64,000 nucleotides of DNA from assembly GCF_029626105.1 (NCBI RefSeq), contig NZ_JARUBH010000009.1, forward strand, positions 5,456,001 to 5,520,000, written 5' to 3'. Position numbers and translations under genes: made by a program. Each line of letters starts with the position of its first letter. Position 1 is the first letter of the stretch. The DNA comes from Solwaraspora sp. WMMD792. GTDB taxonomy: Bacteria > Actinomycetota > Actinomycetes > Mycobacteriales > Micromonosporaceae. The notes beneath the pieces are model-generated. The model did not search any database. It worked only from the letters and a program-made list of their open reading frames with translations, and was not told the origin of the DNA. This document shows positions 1-7,640 of this stretch, piece by piece.

Positions 1-1107
1 GACGGTGGAGGTCATCACCGCGAGTTCCCCCCACGGCATTCGTTTGAGGGTGGCGGGGGCGACGCTGTGCCAGTCGAACGTCGACACCGCGACGATGATC
101 ATCACGGCGACCAGGGCGGCCATCGGGATCCGGGCGACGATGTCGCCCAGGGAGACGACCAGGATCAGCAGGAACACCCCGGCCAGGAAGGTCGACAGCC
201 GGGTCCGGGCACCGGCCACCTTGACGTTGATCATCGTCTGGCCGATCATCGCGCAGCCACCCATGCCGCCGAAGAAGCCGGTGACGATGTTCGCCACCCC
301 CTGCCCCCACGACTCGCGGGTCTTGTTCGAGTGGGTGTCGGTGATGTCGTCGACCAGCTTGGCGGTCATCAGCGACTCCATCAGCCCGACCAGCGCGATC
401 CCGACCGCGTACGGGGCGATCACCTGCAGGGTCGCCCAGGTGTACGGGATCTGCGGCAGGACGAGCATCGGCAGGCTGTCCGGCAGGGCGCCCTGGTCAC
501 CGACGGTCGGCACGGCGAAGCCGGCGACGACCGTGACGACGGTCAGCACGACGATCGCGAACAGCGGCGCCGGCACCGCCCTCGTCAGCCGGGGCAGCCC
601 GACAATGATCACCAACGCGACGGCGACCATCGGATAGACCAGCCACGGCACCCCGATCAGGTAGGGCATCTGCGCTGCGAAGATCAGGATCGCCAGGGCG
701 TTGACGAAGCCGACCATCACGCTGCGCGGGACGAACCGCATCAGCCGGGCGACGCCGAGCACGGCGAGCAGCACCTGCAGCACCCCGCCGAGGATCACCG
801 CCGCCAGCAGATAGCCGAGCCCGTGGTCGCGGGCCAACGGGGCGACGATCAACGCGATCGCGCCGGTCGCCGCAGAGATCATCGCCGGCCGGCCACCGCA
901 GATCGCGATGGTCACCGCCATGGTGAACGACGCGAACAGCCCGACCCGTGGGTCGACCCCGGCGAGGATGGAGAACGAGATCGCCTCCGGGATCAACGCG
1001 AGCGCGACCACCAGGCCAGCGAGGACCTCGGTACGGAACACCTTCGGGGACAACCACGACGGGCGGGACAGACGCGGCCGGAACGCCGCAGGAGAGAACG
1101 CAGACAT
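1..1107 (-). CDS. SulP-family anion permease, 3' part beyond window
   Basis: The first 369 codons are visible and the gene runs off the left edge. The protein begins [13 protein letters not shown] and soon enters a hydrophobic core ([20 protein letters not shown], then [11 protein letters not shown]), the N-terminal signature of SulP sulfate/bicarbonate/dicarboxylate permeases. Further conserved stretches are [14 protein letters not shown] and [11 protein letters not shown], and many membrane helices follow. SulP proteins usually run to 480-560 residues and end in a cytoplasmic STAS domain, which would lie outside the window. The ATG is supported by a GGAAAAGG ribosome site four bases upstream. 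It is an inner-membrane transporter; which anion it carries cannot be told from this part. Confidence 0.9.
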   Translation of the reverse strand, partial: MSAFSPAAFRPRLSRPSWLSPKVFRTEVLAGLVVALALIPEAISFSILAGVDPRVGLFASFTMAVTIAICGGRPAMISAATGAIALIVAPLARDHGLGYLLAAVILGGVLQVLLAVLGVARLMRFVPRSVMVGFVNALAILIFAAQMPYLIGVPWLVYPMVAVALVIIVGLPRLTRAVPAPLFAIVVLTVVTVVAGFAVPTVGDQGALPDSLPMLVLPQIPYTWATLQVIAPYAVGIALVGLMESLMTAKLVDDITDTHSNKTRESWGQGVANIVTGFFGGMGGCAMIGQTMINVKVAGARTRLSTFLAGVFLLILVVSLGDIVARIPMAALVAVMIIVAVSTFDWHSVAPATLKRMPWGELAVMTSTV

Positions 1108-1520
1108 ACAGCCTTTTCCGATCAGGGCGCGCGGCAGCGCGCGGGGTCTCGTGTCGGGATTCGCGGACCAGCACCGATCCCGGTGGTCGCGGCGGCACGA
1201 TCCGTCACGATCACGGTGACCCGAGAAGATGACCTGGTTGTTTCCTGGCGTCGTCGCCTCGGAAACCATCCCCCGCCGTGCAGGTCGAACAGCACGGACG
1301 GCTGGGGGCAATCTACCGTCGCGGAGGGGTAGGGATGGTGCGGAGGTGGCAATCGTCACCACCTCTACGTGGTGCCGCAGCCACCCGAGCCGTGGTCGCC
1401 GCTGCGGCACTGCGCACCCTGGCCGCTCCCGGCGGGCCCGAAGCCGTCGATATTCATCTATAGTTGTCGATGTGTTCACGCGCGCGTCCCGTCCCATCCA
1501 TCCGAGTCAGGACTAGACCG
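1108..1520. other. Divergent intergenic region
   Basis: This 413-base stretch separates the leftward permease from the rightward secreted protein and must hold both promoters. A TATAGT hexamer at 1459-1464 could be a -10 box for the rightward gene, but no convincing -35 stands 16-18 bases before it. Open frames here have no family resemblance. Confidence 0.4.
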
Positions 1521-3347
1521 ATGAAACGCATCCCCCTGAGAGCCATCGTCCCCGCCGGGCTCGCGGTCGCACTGATCACCGGTCCGCTGCCGGCACCGGC
1601 CGCCGCGCAGGCGACCGTCCCGATCACGCTGACCGGCACCAGCGCCACCAGCCCCAGTGCCGACGTCACGATCGCCGGGCGGGCCGTGACGATCACCGCA
1701 CCGGGCACCTACGAGGTCACCGGCACCCTCAACGACGGCTACCTCGACGTCGACGCCTCGGGCACCGTCAACCTGATCCTCAACGGCGCCGCCATCACCA
1801 ACTCCAGCAACGCACCGCTGCAGGTCACCGATGCCGACCAGGTCGTGATCACGCTCGCCGCCGGCACCACCAGCCGGCTCACCGACGCGACCAACTACGT
1901 CTATCCCGACCCGGACACCGACGAGCCGAACGCCGCCCTGTTCAGCCGCGCCGACCTGCGGATCACCGGCACCGGGGCGTTGACCGTACGCGGCAACGCG
2001 TACGACGGCATCACCAGCAAGGACGGCCTGGTCATCGAGTCGGGCACGATCACGGTGAACGCGGTCGACGACGGCATCCGGGGCAAGGACTTCCTCGACA
2101 TCACCGGAGGGAACATCGACGTCACCGCCGGCGGTGACGGCATCAGATCCGACGACACCGAGGCGGACCGGGGCCGGCTCACCATCACCAACGGCACCGT
2201 ACGGGTGAACGCCGGTGACGACGCCGTCAAGGGCGAGAACACCGTCGACATCTCCGGCGGCACGGTCACCGTCACCAACTCCTACGAGGCGATCGAGAGC
2301 CGGCAGGTGACCATCTCCGGTGGCACCGTCAACGTCACCGCCCGCGACGACGCGATCAACGCCGTCGAGGACGGGTACGGCGACTTCGAGGTGGCGCCGA
2401 ACGCGTTCGCCCGGTTCACCGGCGGGACCACCCTGGTCAACTCCAGCATCGACGGCATCGACTCCAACGGCACGGTGACCTTCGCCGGCGGCACGGTCGT
2501 GGTCAGCGGGCCGAGCAGCGGCAGCCCTGGCGAGGGCGCGATCGACGCCAACGGTGCGGTCCACTTCACCGGCGGCACGATGCTCGGGGCGGGATCGACC
2601 GCGCTGGCGGTGCTGAGTCTGCCGCCGACCTCCGGCCAGGGCTGGGCCGCTCCCCAACTGTCCAGCAGCCAGCCGGCCGGCACCCTGCTGCATCTGGTCT
2701 CCGGCGGCCAGGTACTTGTCTCCTACCGCGCCCCCAAAACGTTCCGGGAGGTGGTCTTCTCCTCCAACCGGATTCAGAACGGGCAGAACTACGACGTCTA
2801 CCTCGGCGGCAGCTTGTCCGGCCCGACGACCGGCGGCATGGCCACCACCGGCGGCAGCATCGCGGGAGCCAACCGGCTGATGACCGTCACCGCCGGGCAG
2901 TACCGCGGTGGTCTTGTCGGCTGGCCACCCGGCGGCCCTGGCTGGCCGCCGCCGCCGAACCCGACCACCCCGCCGCCGAACCCGACCACGCCACCACCGA
3001 ACCCGACCACGCCACCGCCGAACCCGACCACGCCGCCGCCGGGCGCCGGCGGCTGCACGGCGACCTACTCCGTGGTGGGCCAGTGGCAGGGCGGCTTCCA
3101 AGGCGACGTACGGGTAACCGCCGGCTCGTCCGCGATCCGCGGTTGGCGGGTGACCTGGACCTTCGCCAACGGCCAGACGATCAGCCAGTCCTGGAACGCG
3201 ACCATCAACGCCAGTGGCTCGGCGGTGACGGCGACCAACGTCTCCTTCAACGGCTCGCTCGGCGCTGGGGCCAGCACCACCTTCGGATTCATCGGCACCT
3301 GGAACGGCAGCAACGCCACTCCGAGCCTGACCTGCACCGCGACCTGA
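1521..3347 (+). CDS. Secreted carbohydrate-binding protein: Cthe_2159-type domain plus CBM2
   Basis: 608 residues. A signal peptide (MKRIPLRAIVPAGLAVALI... ending near PAAAQA) precedes about 400 residues of short repeated strands with recurring TISGGTV, DDGIRGKD and DDAVKGEN units, the pattern of the Cthe_2159/DUF4353 calcium-dependent polysaccharide-binding beta-helix. A Pro-Thr linker (repeated PNPTTPP, about residues 490-510) leads to a C-terminal CBM2 domain of about 100 residues starting GCTATYSVVGQW with the conserved tryptophans. Longer in-frame starts exist upstream, but only this ATG opens directly into a signal peptide. The likely role is extracellular binding of plant polysaccharide; no catalytic domain is apparent. 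A 16-bp perfect hairpin follows. Confidence 0.88.
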   Translation: MKRIPLRAIVPAGLAVALITGPLPAPAAAQATVPITLTGTSATSPSADVTIAGRAVTITAPGTYEVTGTLNDGYLDVDASGTVNLILNGAAITNSSNAPLQVTDADQVVITLAAGTTSRLTDATNYVYPDPDTDEPNAALFSRADLRITGTGALTVRGNAYDGITSKDGLVIESGTITVNAVDDGIRGKDFLDITGGNIDVTAGGDGIRSDDTEADRGRLTITNGTVRVNAGDDAVKGENTVDISGGTVTVTNSYEAIESRQVTISGGTVNVTARDDAINAVEDGYGDFEVAPNAFARFTGGTTLVNSSIDGIDSNGTVTFAGGTVVVSGPSSGSPGEGAIDANGAVHFTGGTMLGAGSTALAVLSLPPTSGQGWAAPQLSSSQPAGTLLHLVSGGQVLVSYRAPKTFREVVFSSNRIQNGQNYDVYLGGSLSGPTTGGMATTGGSIAGANRLMTVTAGQYRGGLVGWPPGGPGWPPPPNPTTPPPNPTTPPPNPTTPPPNPTTPPPGAGGCTATYSVVGQWQGGFQGDVRVTAGSSAIRGWRVTWTFANGQTISQSWNATINASGSAVTATNVSFNGSLGAGASTTFGFIGTWNGSNATPSLTCTAT

Positions 3348-3383
3348 CCGGAGAAACGCCGGCGCTCACCCGGCGTCCCGATC

Positions 3384-3420
3384 GGTGGGGCCCGACACCG
3401 CCTCGGTGTCGGGCCCCACC
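3384..3420 (+). terminator. GC-rich hairpin terminator
   Basis: Two perfect 16-base arms (3384-3399 and 3405-3420) with a 5-base loop start 36 bases after the stop codon of the CBM2 gene. There is no T-tract, as is common for actinobacterial terminators. Confidence 0.7.
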
Positions 3421-3472
3421 GGCACACCGACAGCGGATTGATTCTGCTGTGGAGGTACGCCAATATCGATCG

Positions 3473-4258
3473 ATGGAGCAAACCCGTGAAGACGACGTGG
3501 CGGTACGGCAGTTCTACGAAACCTACGGCTGGCAGCGCGGCTCATCCGGTCAGTATCAGGACGCGGAGGCGTTCGTCGACCTAAGGCCGGTGATGGATGG
3601 CTATCATCGACGCCGTGACCAGCGGGTCGCCCGGCTGCTGGCAGGCGACGGTCCGCTGCTGGACCTGGGGTGCGGTGGAGCGCCGGTGCCGGTCGACGGC
3701 GGCGGCCTACGGGTCAATCTCGACTTCGCGGCGGCGGCGTTGCGCGGCGCACGGCAGACCCTCGGCGACACCGCCAGCTACCTGCAGGCCGACATCTGCC
3801 AGCTGCCCTTTCCGGCGGACACCTTCGGCCGGGTGCTGTGCGCCCATGTGCTCTACCACCTCACGCCGGAGCGACAGACGCTGGCGCTCACGGAGATCTG
3901 CCGGATCCTGCGGCCGGGCGGCGTCGCCGTACTCGTGTACATCCAGACGTTCGCCCGCCTCCAGAACCTGGCCCGCCGGCTACGGCTGGACTCCCGGCCG
4001 GTGGCGGACCTCCCACCGTTGCCCTACCACCCGGTCGACCATCGCCGGCTGCAGGCCGGGCTGCGGGACCGGGCGCGGATCGAGGTTCGGAGCTGGTCGG
4101 TTCTCGCGCCGGAGATCACCCGTACGGTGGTGCCCGGCGGGCGGGTCGGCCGAGCGATGGTGGCCGGAGTCGCGGCGGTCGAAGACCGGCTGCCCCGCTG
4201 GAGCGCACGGCTCGCCCGCTACCCGATGCTGATCGTCCGCAAGGACCCGGAGGGGTAG
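3473..4258 (+). CDS. Class I SAM-dependent methyltransferase
   Basis: 261 residues from the ATG. The Rossmann motif I reads LLDLGCGGAPVPVDGGG, followed by NLDFAAAALRGAR (motif II region), ADICQLPFPADTFGRVLCAHVLYHL (motifs post-I and IV/V) and EICRILRPGGVAVLVYIQ, the layout of Methyltransf_11-type enzymes. The end of motif I is slightly unusual. A GGAGG lies at 3451-3455, 17 bases before this ATG; an in-frame GTG at 3449 would add eight residues but would overlap that GGAGG. The substrate is unknown and the neighbours give no pathway. Confidence 0.85.
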   Translation: MEQTREDDVAVRQFYETYGWQRGSSGQYQDAEAFVDLRPVMDGYHRRRDQRVARLLAGDGPLLDLGCGGAPVPVDGGGLRVNLDFAAAALRGARQTLGDTASYLQADICQLPFPADTFGRVLCAHVLYHLTPERQTLALTEICRILRPGGVAVLVYIQTFARLQNLARRLRLDSRPVADLPPLPYHPVDHRRLQAGLRDRARIEVRSWSVLAPEITRTVVPGGRVGRAMVAGVAAVEDRLPRWSARLARYPMLIVRKDPEG

Positions 4259-4637
4259 GTCCGGCAGATCCTCGCCAGGCAGCGGCGGCCCGCGATCGCG
4301 ACGGTGGAGCTGCCGCGACGTCGGGGAGCGCCCCGGGGACGGTCAGGACCGCGGGTGCTCCCCGAGCGGGAGTGGTGGGGTGGCGGTGGATCGTCTACGC
4401 GACGAGCTGACCGTCTTTAACCACAATGGAGTCTACCCCGTCGTGCACCGCCGCGTCGGTAGCCGAGCTCCGTCCCGGACCAGACGAGCAGGCCCGCTCG
4501 ATCGAGATCGCAGCAGCGGCCACCTCAACCAATGCGAGCAGCCAGCTCTTGACGGTACCCCGGCTGGACTGCGAAAAGGCACTATAGTCGAGCTCAGTCG
4601 CTGGCATCACTCGTGGCAGCCCAAGGGAGATAGATCG
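4259..4637 (+). other. Intergenic region upstream of the KAS III gene
   Basis: 379 bases with no supported gene. Composition is locally less GC-rich. A TATAGT at 4583-4588 is a reasonable -10 box for the downstream gene; the nearest TTGACG (4549-4554) is 28 bases away, too far for a standard promoter. An open frame from 4380 joins the KAS III frame but shows no family similarity. Confidence 0.35.
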
Positions 4638-5576
4638 ATGACTGGCTCACGCATTCTCTCCGTTGGGCACTACCAGCCCAGCCGGATCCTCACCAACGCC
4701 GACCTGTCGAAAATGGTCGACACCAGCGACGAATGGATCCAGTCCCGGGTCGGGATCCAGACCCGGCACATCGCCGAGCCGGACGAGACCGTCGACGAGA
4801 TGGCGGCGCACGCCGCCCGCAAGGCACTCGCCCAGAGCGGCCTGTCCCCCGCCGACATCGACTACGTCTCGGTCGCCACCTGCACCGCCATCGACCGGTC
4901 GCCGAACATGGCCGCCCGGGTCGCCGCCCGCCTCGGGCTCAGCCACCCGGCGGTCATCGACGTCAACGTCGCCTGCACCGGGTTCACCTACGCGCTGGCC
5001 GCGACCGACCACGCAGTACGCGCCGGCGCGGCGCGTAACGCCATCGTCGTCGGGGTGGAGAAGCTGTCCGACTTCGCCGACTGGACCGACCGTACGACGT
5101 GTGTGCTGGTCGGCGACGGCGCGGGAGCCGTGGTGCTGACCGCCGCCGACCAGCCCGGGATCGGTCCGGTCGTCTGGGGCTCGGTGCCGGAGATGTCCGA
5201 CGCGGTACGCATCGAGGGTCGTGCCGGCACGTTCCAGCAGGCCGGCCAGGCGGTCTACCGGTGGGCGACCACAGTGCTACCGACCATCGCCCGGCAGGTC
5301 TGCGAACGGGCCGGGGTGGCCCCGGCAGACCTCGCCGCGATCGTGCCGCACCAGGCAAACCTGCGCATCATCAGGTCGCTCGCCGAACGGATCGGCGCGC
5401 CGAACGCGATCGTGGCTGAGGACGTCGTCGAGTCCGGCAACACCTCCGCCGGCAGCATTCCGATCGCGTTGTCGAAGCTGGTGATGCGCGGCGACATACC
5501 GTCCGGCGCGCCGATCCTGCTGTTCGGCTTCGGCGGCGGCCTGTCCTACGGAGGCCAGGTCGTCCGCTGCCCGTGA
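4638..5576 (+). CDS. 3-oxoacyl-ACP synthase III family (KAS III)
   Basis: 312 residues, the usual FabH length. The thiolase-fold catalytic triad is complete: Cys113 in NVACTGF, His238 in VPHQANLRI and Asn268 in ESGNTSAGS, matching the FabH order C-H-N. The enzyme would condense an acyl-CoA starter with malonyl-ACP by decarboxylation. The ATG at 4638 follows AAGGGAGA, and the protein then begins RILSVGHYQPSRIL, typical of the family start. No acyl carrier protein, malonyltransferase or FabF lies near, so it may serve a specialised acyl product or starter-unit role instead of the housekeeping operon; that is inference. Confidence 0.9.
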   Translation: MTGSRILSVGHYQPSRILTNADLSKMVDTSDEWIQSRVGIQTRHIAEPDETVDEMAAHAARKALAQSGLSPADIDYVSVATCTAIDRSPNMAARVAARLGLSHPAVIDVNVACTGFTYALAATDHAVRAGAARNAIVVGVEKLSDFADWTDRTTCVLVGDGAGAVVLTAADQPGIGPVVWGSVPEMSDAVRIEGRAGTFQQAGQAVYRWATTVLPTIARQVCERAGVAPADLAAIVPHQANLRIIRSLAERIGAPNAIVAEDVVESGNTSAGSIPIALSKLVMRGDIPSGAPILLFGFGGGLSYGGQVVRCP

Positions 5577-5580
5577 CCAT

Positions 5581-5611
5581 CGACTGTCGCCGCCGGTACC
5601 GGCCACAGTCG
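5581..5611. terminator. Inverted repeat between convergent genes
   Basis: CGACTGT at 5581-5587 pairs with ACAGTCG at 5605-5611 around an inner palindrome CCGGTACCGG. It starts a few bases after the KAS III stop and lies between converging genes, so it could terminate either strand. Confidence 0.5.
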
Positions 5612-5683
5612 ACCCGCCGTCGGTCACGGTGCCGTTCAGCAACCGGGCCAGCTGCCGGCCAACGCCCGGACCGTGGTGCTCCC

Positions 5684-6544
5684 TTACCTGCGGCCCCGAC
5701 GACGGGACCGGGCCAGCCGGAGCAGGCCGGCACCGGCCAGTAGCACGACCAGGACCGTGGCCAGGACGGCCGCCCCCGCCTGGTCGAGCGTGGCGGCCAG
5801 CCACCGCTGGACCATGCCGGCACCGTCGATCAGCGGGTCGCCGCCCGACCCGCCGCGCAGCAGCCGGATCTCGTACCAGCCGTACCAGGCGACGTATCCG
5901 CCGGCGGCCACCAGCAACGCGCCGCCGACGCGGGACAGCAGCGGGGCCGCGCGGCGTACCCGCCGCAGCAGCCCGTCGCGGGCCAGCGCGACGGTGACGG
6001 CCGCGACCGCGACGGTCAGCCCCATGCCGGCGGCGTACGCCACGAACAGGGCCACTCCGGACGCGACCGAACCGGCGCGGAAGCTGGCCGCCACGATCGC
6101 CAGAAATGGAGCGATCGTGCAGGACAGCGACGCGGCGGCGTATGCCATCCCGAACACCACCATGGACAGTAGTGACCGGCTGGTGGCCGGGGCACGGGAC
6201 GGCATCATGCCGATCCCGGGCAGCTGCCGGCCGGCCAGCAGCACCCCGCCGAGCCCGATCAGCAGCAGCCCGATGCCGATGGTCAGCCACGGCAGGTGGC
6301 GCTGCACCGCCCCGGCCGCCGGTGCCACGACCAGGCCGAACACCCCGAAGACGACGACGAATCCGGTGGTCATCGCCGCCGTCGTGGTCAGTGCCCGACC
6401 GACGGCGGCCCCCCGACCGGTGGCGGCCGCGTCGTCGCCACTCACCAGGAAGGACAGGTACGCGGGCAGCAGCGCGAACCCGCACGGGTTGACCGCGGCG
6501 AGGGTGCCTGCCGCCAGGGCGAGTGCGAGGGGTGCGTCGGTCAT
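5684..6544 (-). CDS. ccdA: Cytochrome c biogenesis protein CcdA family
   Basis: 286 residues with about six membrane segments. The two buried redox cysteines of the CcdA/DsbD core are present: Cys21 in VNPCGFALLPAYLSF and Cys142 in LSCTIAPFLA. CcdA moves electrons from cytoplasmic thioredoxin across the membrane to an extracytoplasmic thiol-disulfide partner. Twenty-two bases upstream lies the gene for a thioredoxin-fold lipoprotein that is the obvious acceptor, so the two are almost certainly one transcript. The location beside copper genes suggests maintenance of thiols or cuproprotein assembly under copper stress; this is inference. It has an Arg-rich tail (SRRRGRR). Confidence 0.9.
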   Translation of the reverse strand: MTDAPLALALAAGTLAAVNPCGFALLPAYLSFLVSGDDAAATGRGAAVGRALTTTAAMTTGFVVVFGVFGLVVAPAAGAVQRHLPWLTIGIGLLLIGLGGVLLAGRQLPGIGMMPSRAPATSRSLLSMVVFGMAYAAASLSCTIAPFLAIVAASFRAGSVASGVALFVAYAAGMGLTVAVAAVTVALARDGLLRRVRRAAPLLSRVGGALLVAAGGYVAWYGWYEIRLLRGGSGGDPLIDGAGMVQRWLAATLDQAGAAVLATVLVVLLAGAGLLRLARSRRRGRR

Positions 6545-6566
6545 CAGATTGGGTGGCGGAGGTCGG

Positions 6567-7151
6567 CTAGCCGGCGATCAGCCGGTCGAGCATGCCGGGC
6601 AGCGCGTCGACGTCGACATGTCCCTTGTCGACGACTTCGCCATCGGCGTCGAGGACGACGAAGGTGCTCTGCGCGGTGATCTCGAAGTGCCGCCACACCG
6701 CGCCCTGCTCGTCGGCCAGTTGCGGAAAGCCGGACAACTCGGCCAGCTCGACGAAGTCGTGCATGGCCGGCACCCCGTCGAGCCCGGCCACGCCGACCAC
6801 GCTGGCGGTGTCGGCGTAGTCGGCGGCCAACGAGTTGACTCGGGCGGCCTGGCCGAGGCAGGTGGGACACCAGGGTGCCCAGAACCACAACACCGCCGGC
6901 TTCCCGGCCAGGCTGCGCCCGTCGAAGGTGTCACCGGCCAGGGTGTCTGCGGTGAAGGCATAGCTGGCGCTGACACCGCCACCGTCGGTGTCTGCACCGG
7001 TTTCGGGGTCGGTGTCCCCGGCTGGCGTGCTGGCACCGGTCCCGGTCCCGCCGGACGGTGGCGTGCCGTCCCCGTCAGCCGAAGTGGCGCAGCCGGCCAA
7101 CGCCACCGAGCTGGCGACGACGAGGCTGATGATCATCGACCGCACCCGCAT
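6567..7151 (-). CDS. Thioredoxin-fold (TlpA/redoxin-like) lipoprotein
   Basis: 194 residues. A type II signal peptide ends in the lipobox VALAGC with Cys21 as lipidation site, followed by a Gly/Thr/Pro-rich spacer and a thioredoxin fold with the active site WAPWCPTC (Cys95, Cys98) and a cis-Pro-region-like AQSTFVVLD. It should sit on the outer face of the membrane as an electron acceptor or thiol reductase for CcdA, encoded just downstream. The frame is open far upstream, across the divergent csoR gene, but the ATG at 7151 is the one that opens into the lipoprotein signal and has GGAG about 10 bases before it. Confidence 0.88.
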   Translation of the reverse strand: MRVRSMIISLVVASSVALAGCATSADGDGTPPSGGTGTGASTPAGDTDPETGADTDGGGVSASYAFTADTLAGDTFDGRSLAGKPAVLWFWAPWCPTCLGQAARVNSLAADYADTASVVGVAGLDGVPAMHDFVELAELSGFPQLADEQGAVWRHFEITAQSTFVVLDADGEVVDKGHVDVDALPGMLDRLIAG

Positions 7152-7230
7152 AATGTCCGCTCCGTCCCGACATCCGACGTCCGACGATGTTCCGGTAACC
7201 GTACCTGCCCGCCGGCTCGTTTCTCGCAGA

Positions 7231-7246
7231 TACCCCCTGGGGGTTG
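7231..7246. promoter_or_regulatory. Putative CsoR operator upstream of csoR
   Basis: TACCCCCTGGGGGTTG, a near-perfect palindrome of the C-run/G-run type bound by CsoR repressors, ends 13 bases before the csoR start. It would also cover the promoter of the divergent thioredoxin-like lipoprotein gene. Confidence 0.7.
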
Positions 7247-7259
7247 CTAGCCTACGGAG

Positions 7260-7553
7260 ATGACCAGCCAGACCACCCGCGGCTACACCGCCTCCAAGGA
7301 CCAGCTCCAGGCCCGGCTGCGCCGCATCGAGGGACAGGTGCGCGGCATCGAGCGGATGGTCGACGACGACCGGTACTGCATCGACGTGCTGACCCAGATC
7401 TCCGCCATCCAGGCAGCTCTGGACAAGGTCGCCCTCGGCCTGTTGGACGGGCACGCCCGGCACTGTATGCAGGAGGGTTCCGCCGAGGGCCGGGCGGACG
7501 AGATGGCCGCCGAAATGATGGCGGCGGTCGGTCGGCTGATGAAGCGAGGTTGA
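7260..7553 (+). CDS. csoR: Copper-sensing transcriptional repressor CsoR
   Basis: 97 residues of the all-helical CsoR/RcnR (DUF156) fold. The Cu(I) ligand triad is complete: Cys40 (RYCIDVL), His65 and Cys69 (HARHCM). The LRRIEGQVRGIERM stretch is the basic DNA-binding helix. On binding Cu(I) the tetramer leaves its operators. A CsoR-type palindrome lies just upstream and a second before copA, so this protein likely represses itself and copA. The ATG at 7260 follows CTACGGAG. The divergent thiol-redox genes may share the first operator. Confidence 0.93.
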   Translation: MTSQTTRGYTASKDQLQARLRRIEGQVRGIERMVDDDRYCIDVLTQISAIQAALDKVALGLLDGHARHCMQEGSAEGRADEMAAEMMAAVGRLMKRG

Positions 7554-7587
7554 CCTCGTCACACCCGCTGCCCGACCCGTGACGATC

Positions 7588-7602
7588 TACCCCCTAGGGG
7601 TA
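7588..7602. promoter_or_regulatory. Putative CsoR operator upstream of copA
   Basis: TACCCCCTAGGGGTA is a near-perfect palindrome nearly identical in its core to the box upstream of csoR. It lies between csoR and copA, 38 bases before the chosen copA start. Confidence 0.72.
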
Positions 7603-7640
7603 TGGTAGGTCCCGCCATCACCGCAGGCGAGGAGGACGGC

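Noticed and set aside
4549-4588. TTGACG and TATAGT as a promoter pair for the KAS III gene
   Set aside because: The 28-base spacing is incompatible with a normal sigma-70 promoter; only the -10-like hexamer is noted.
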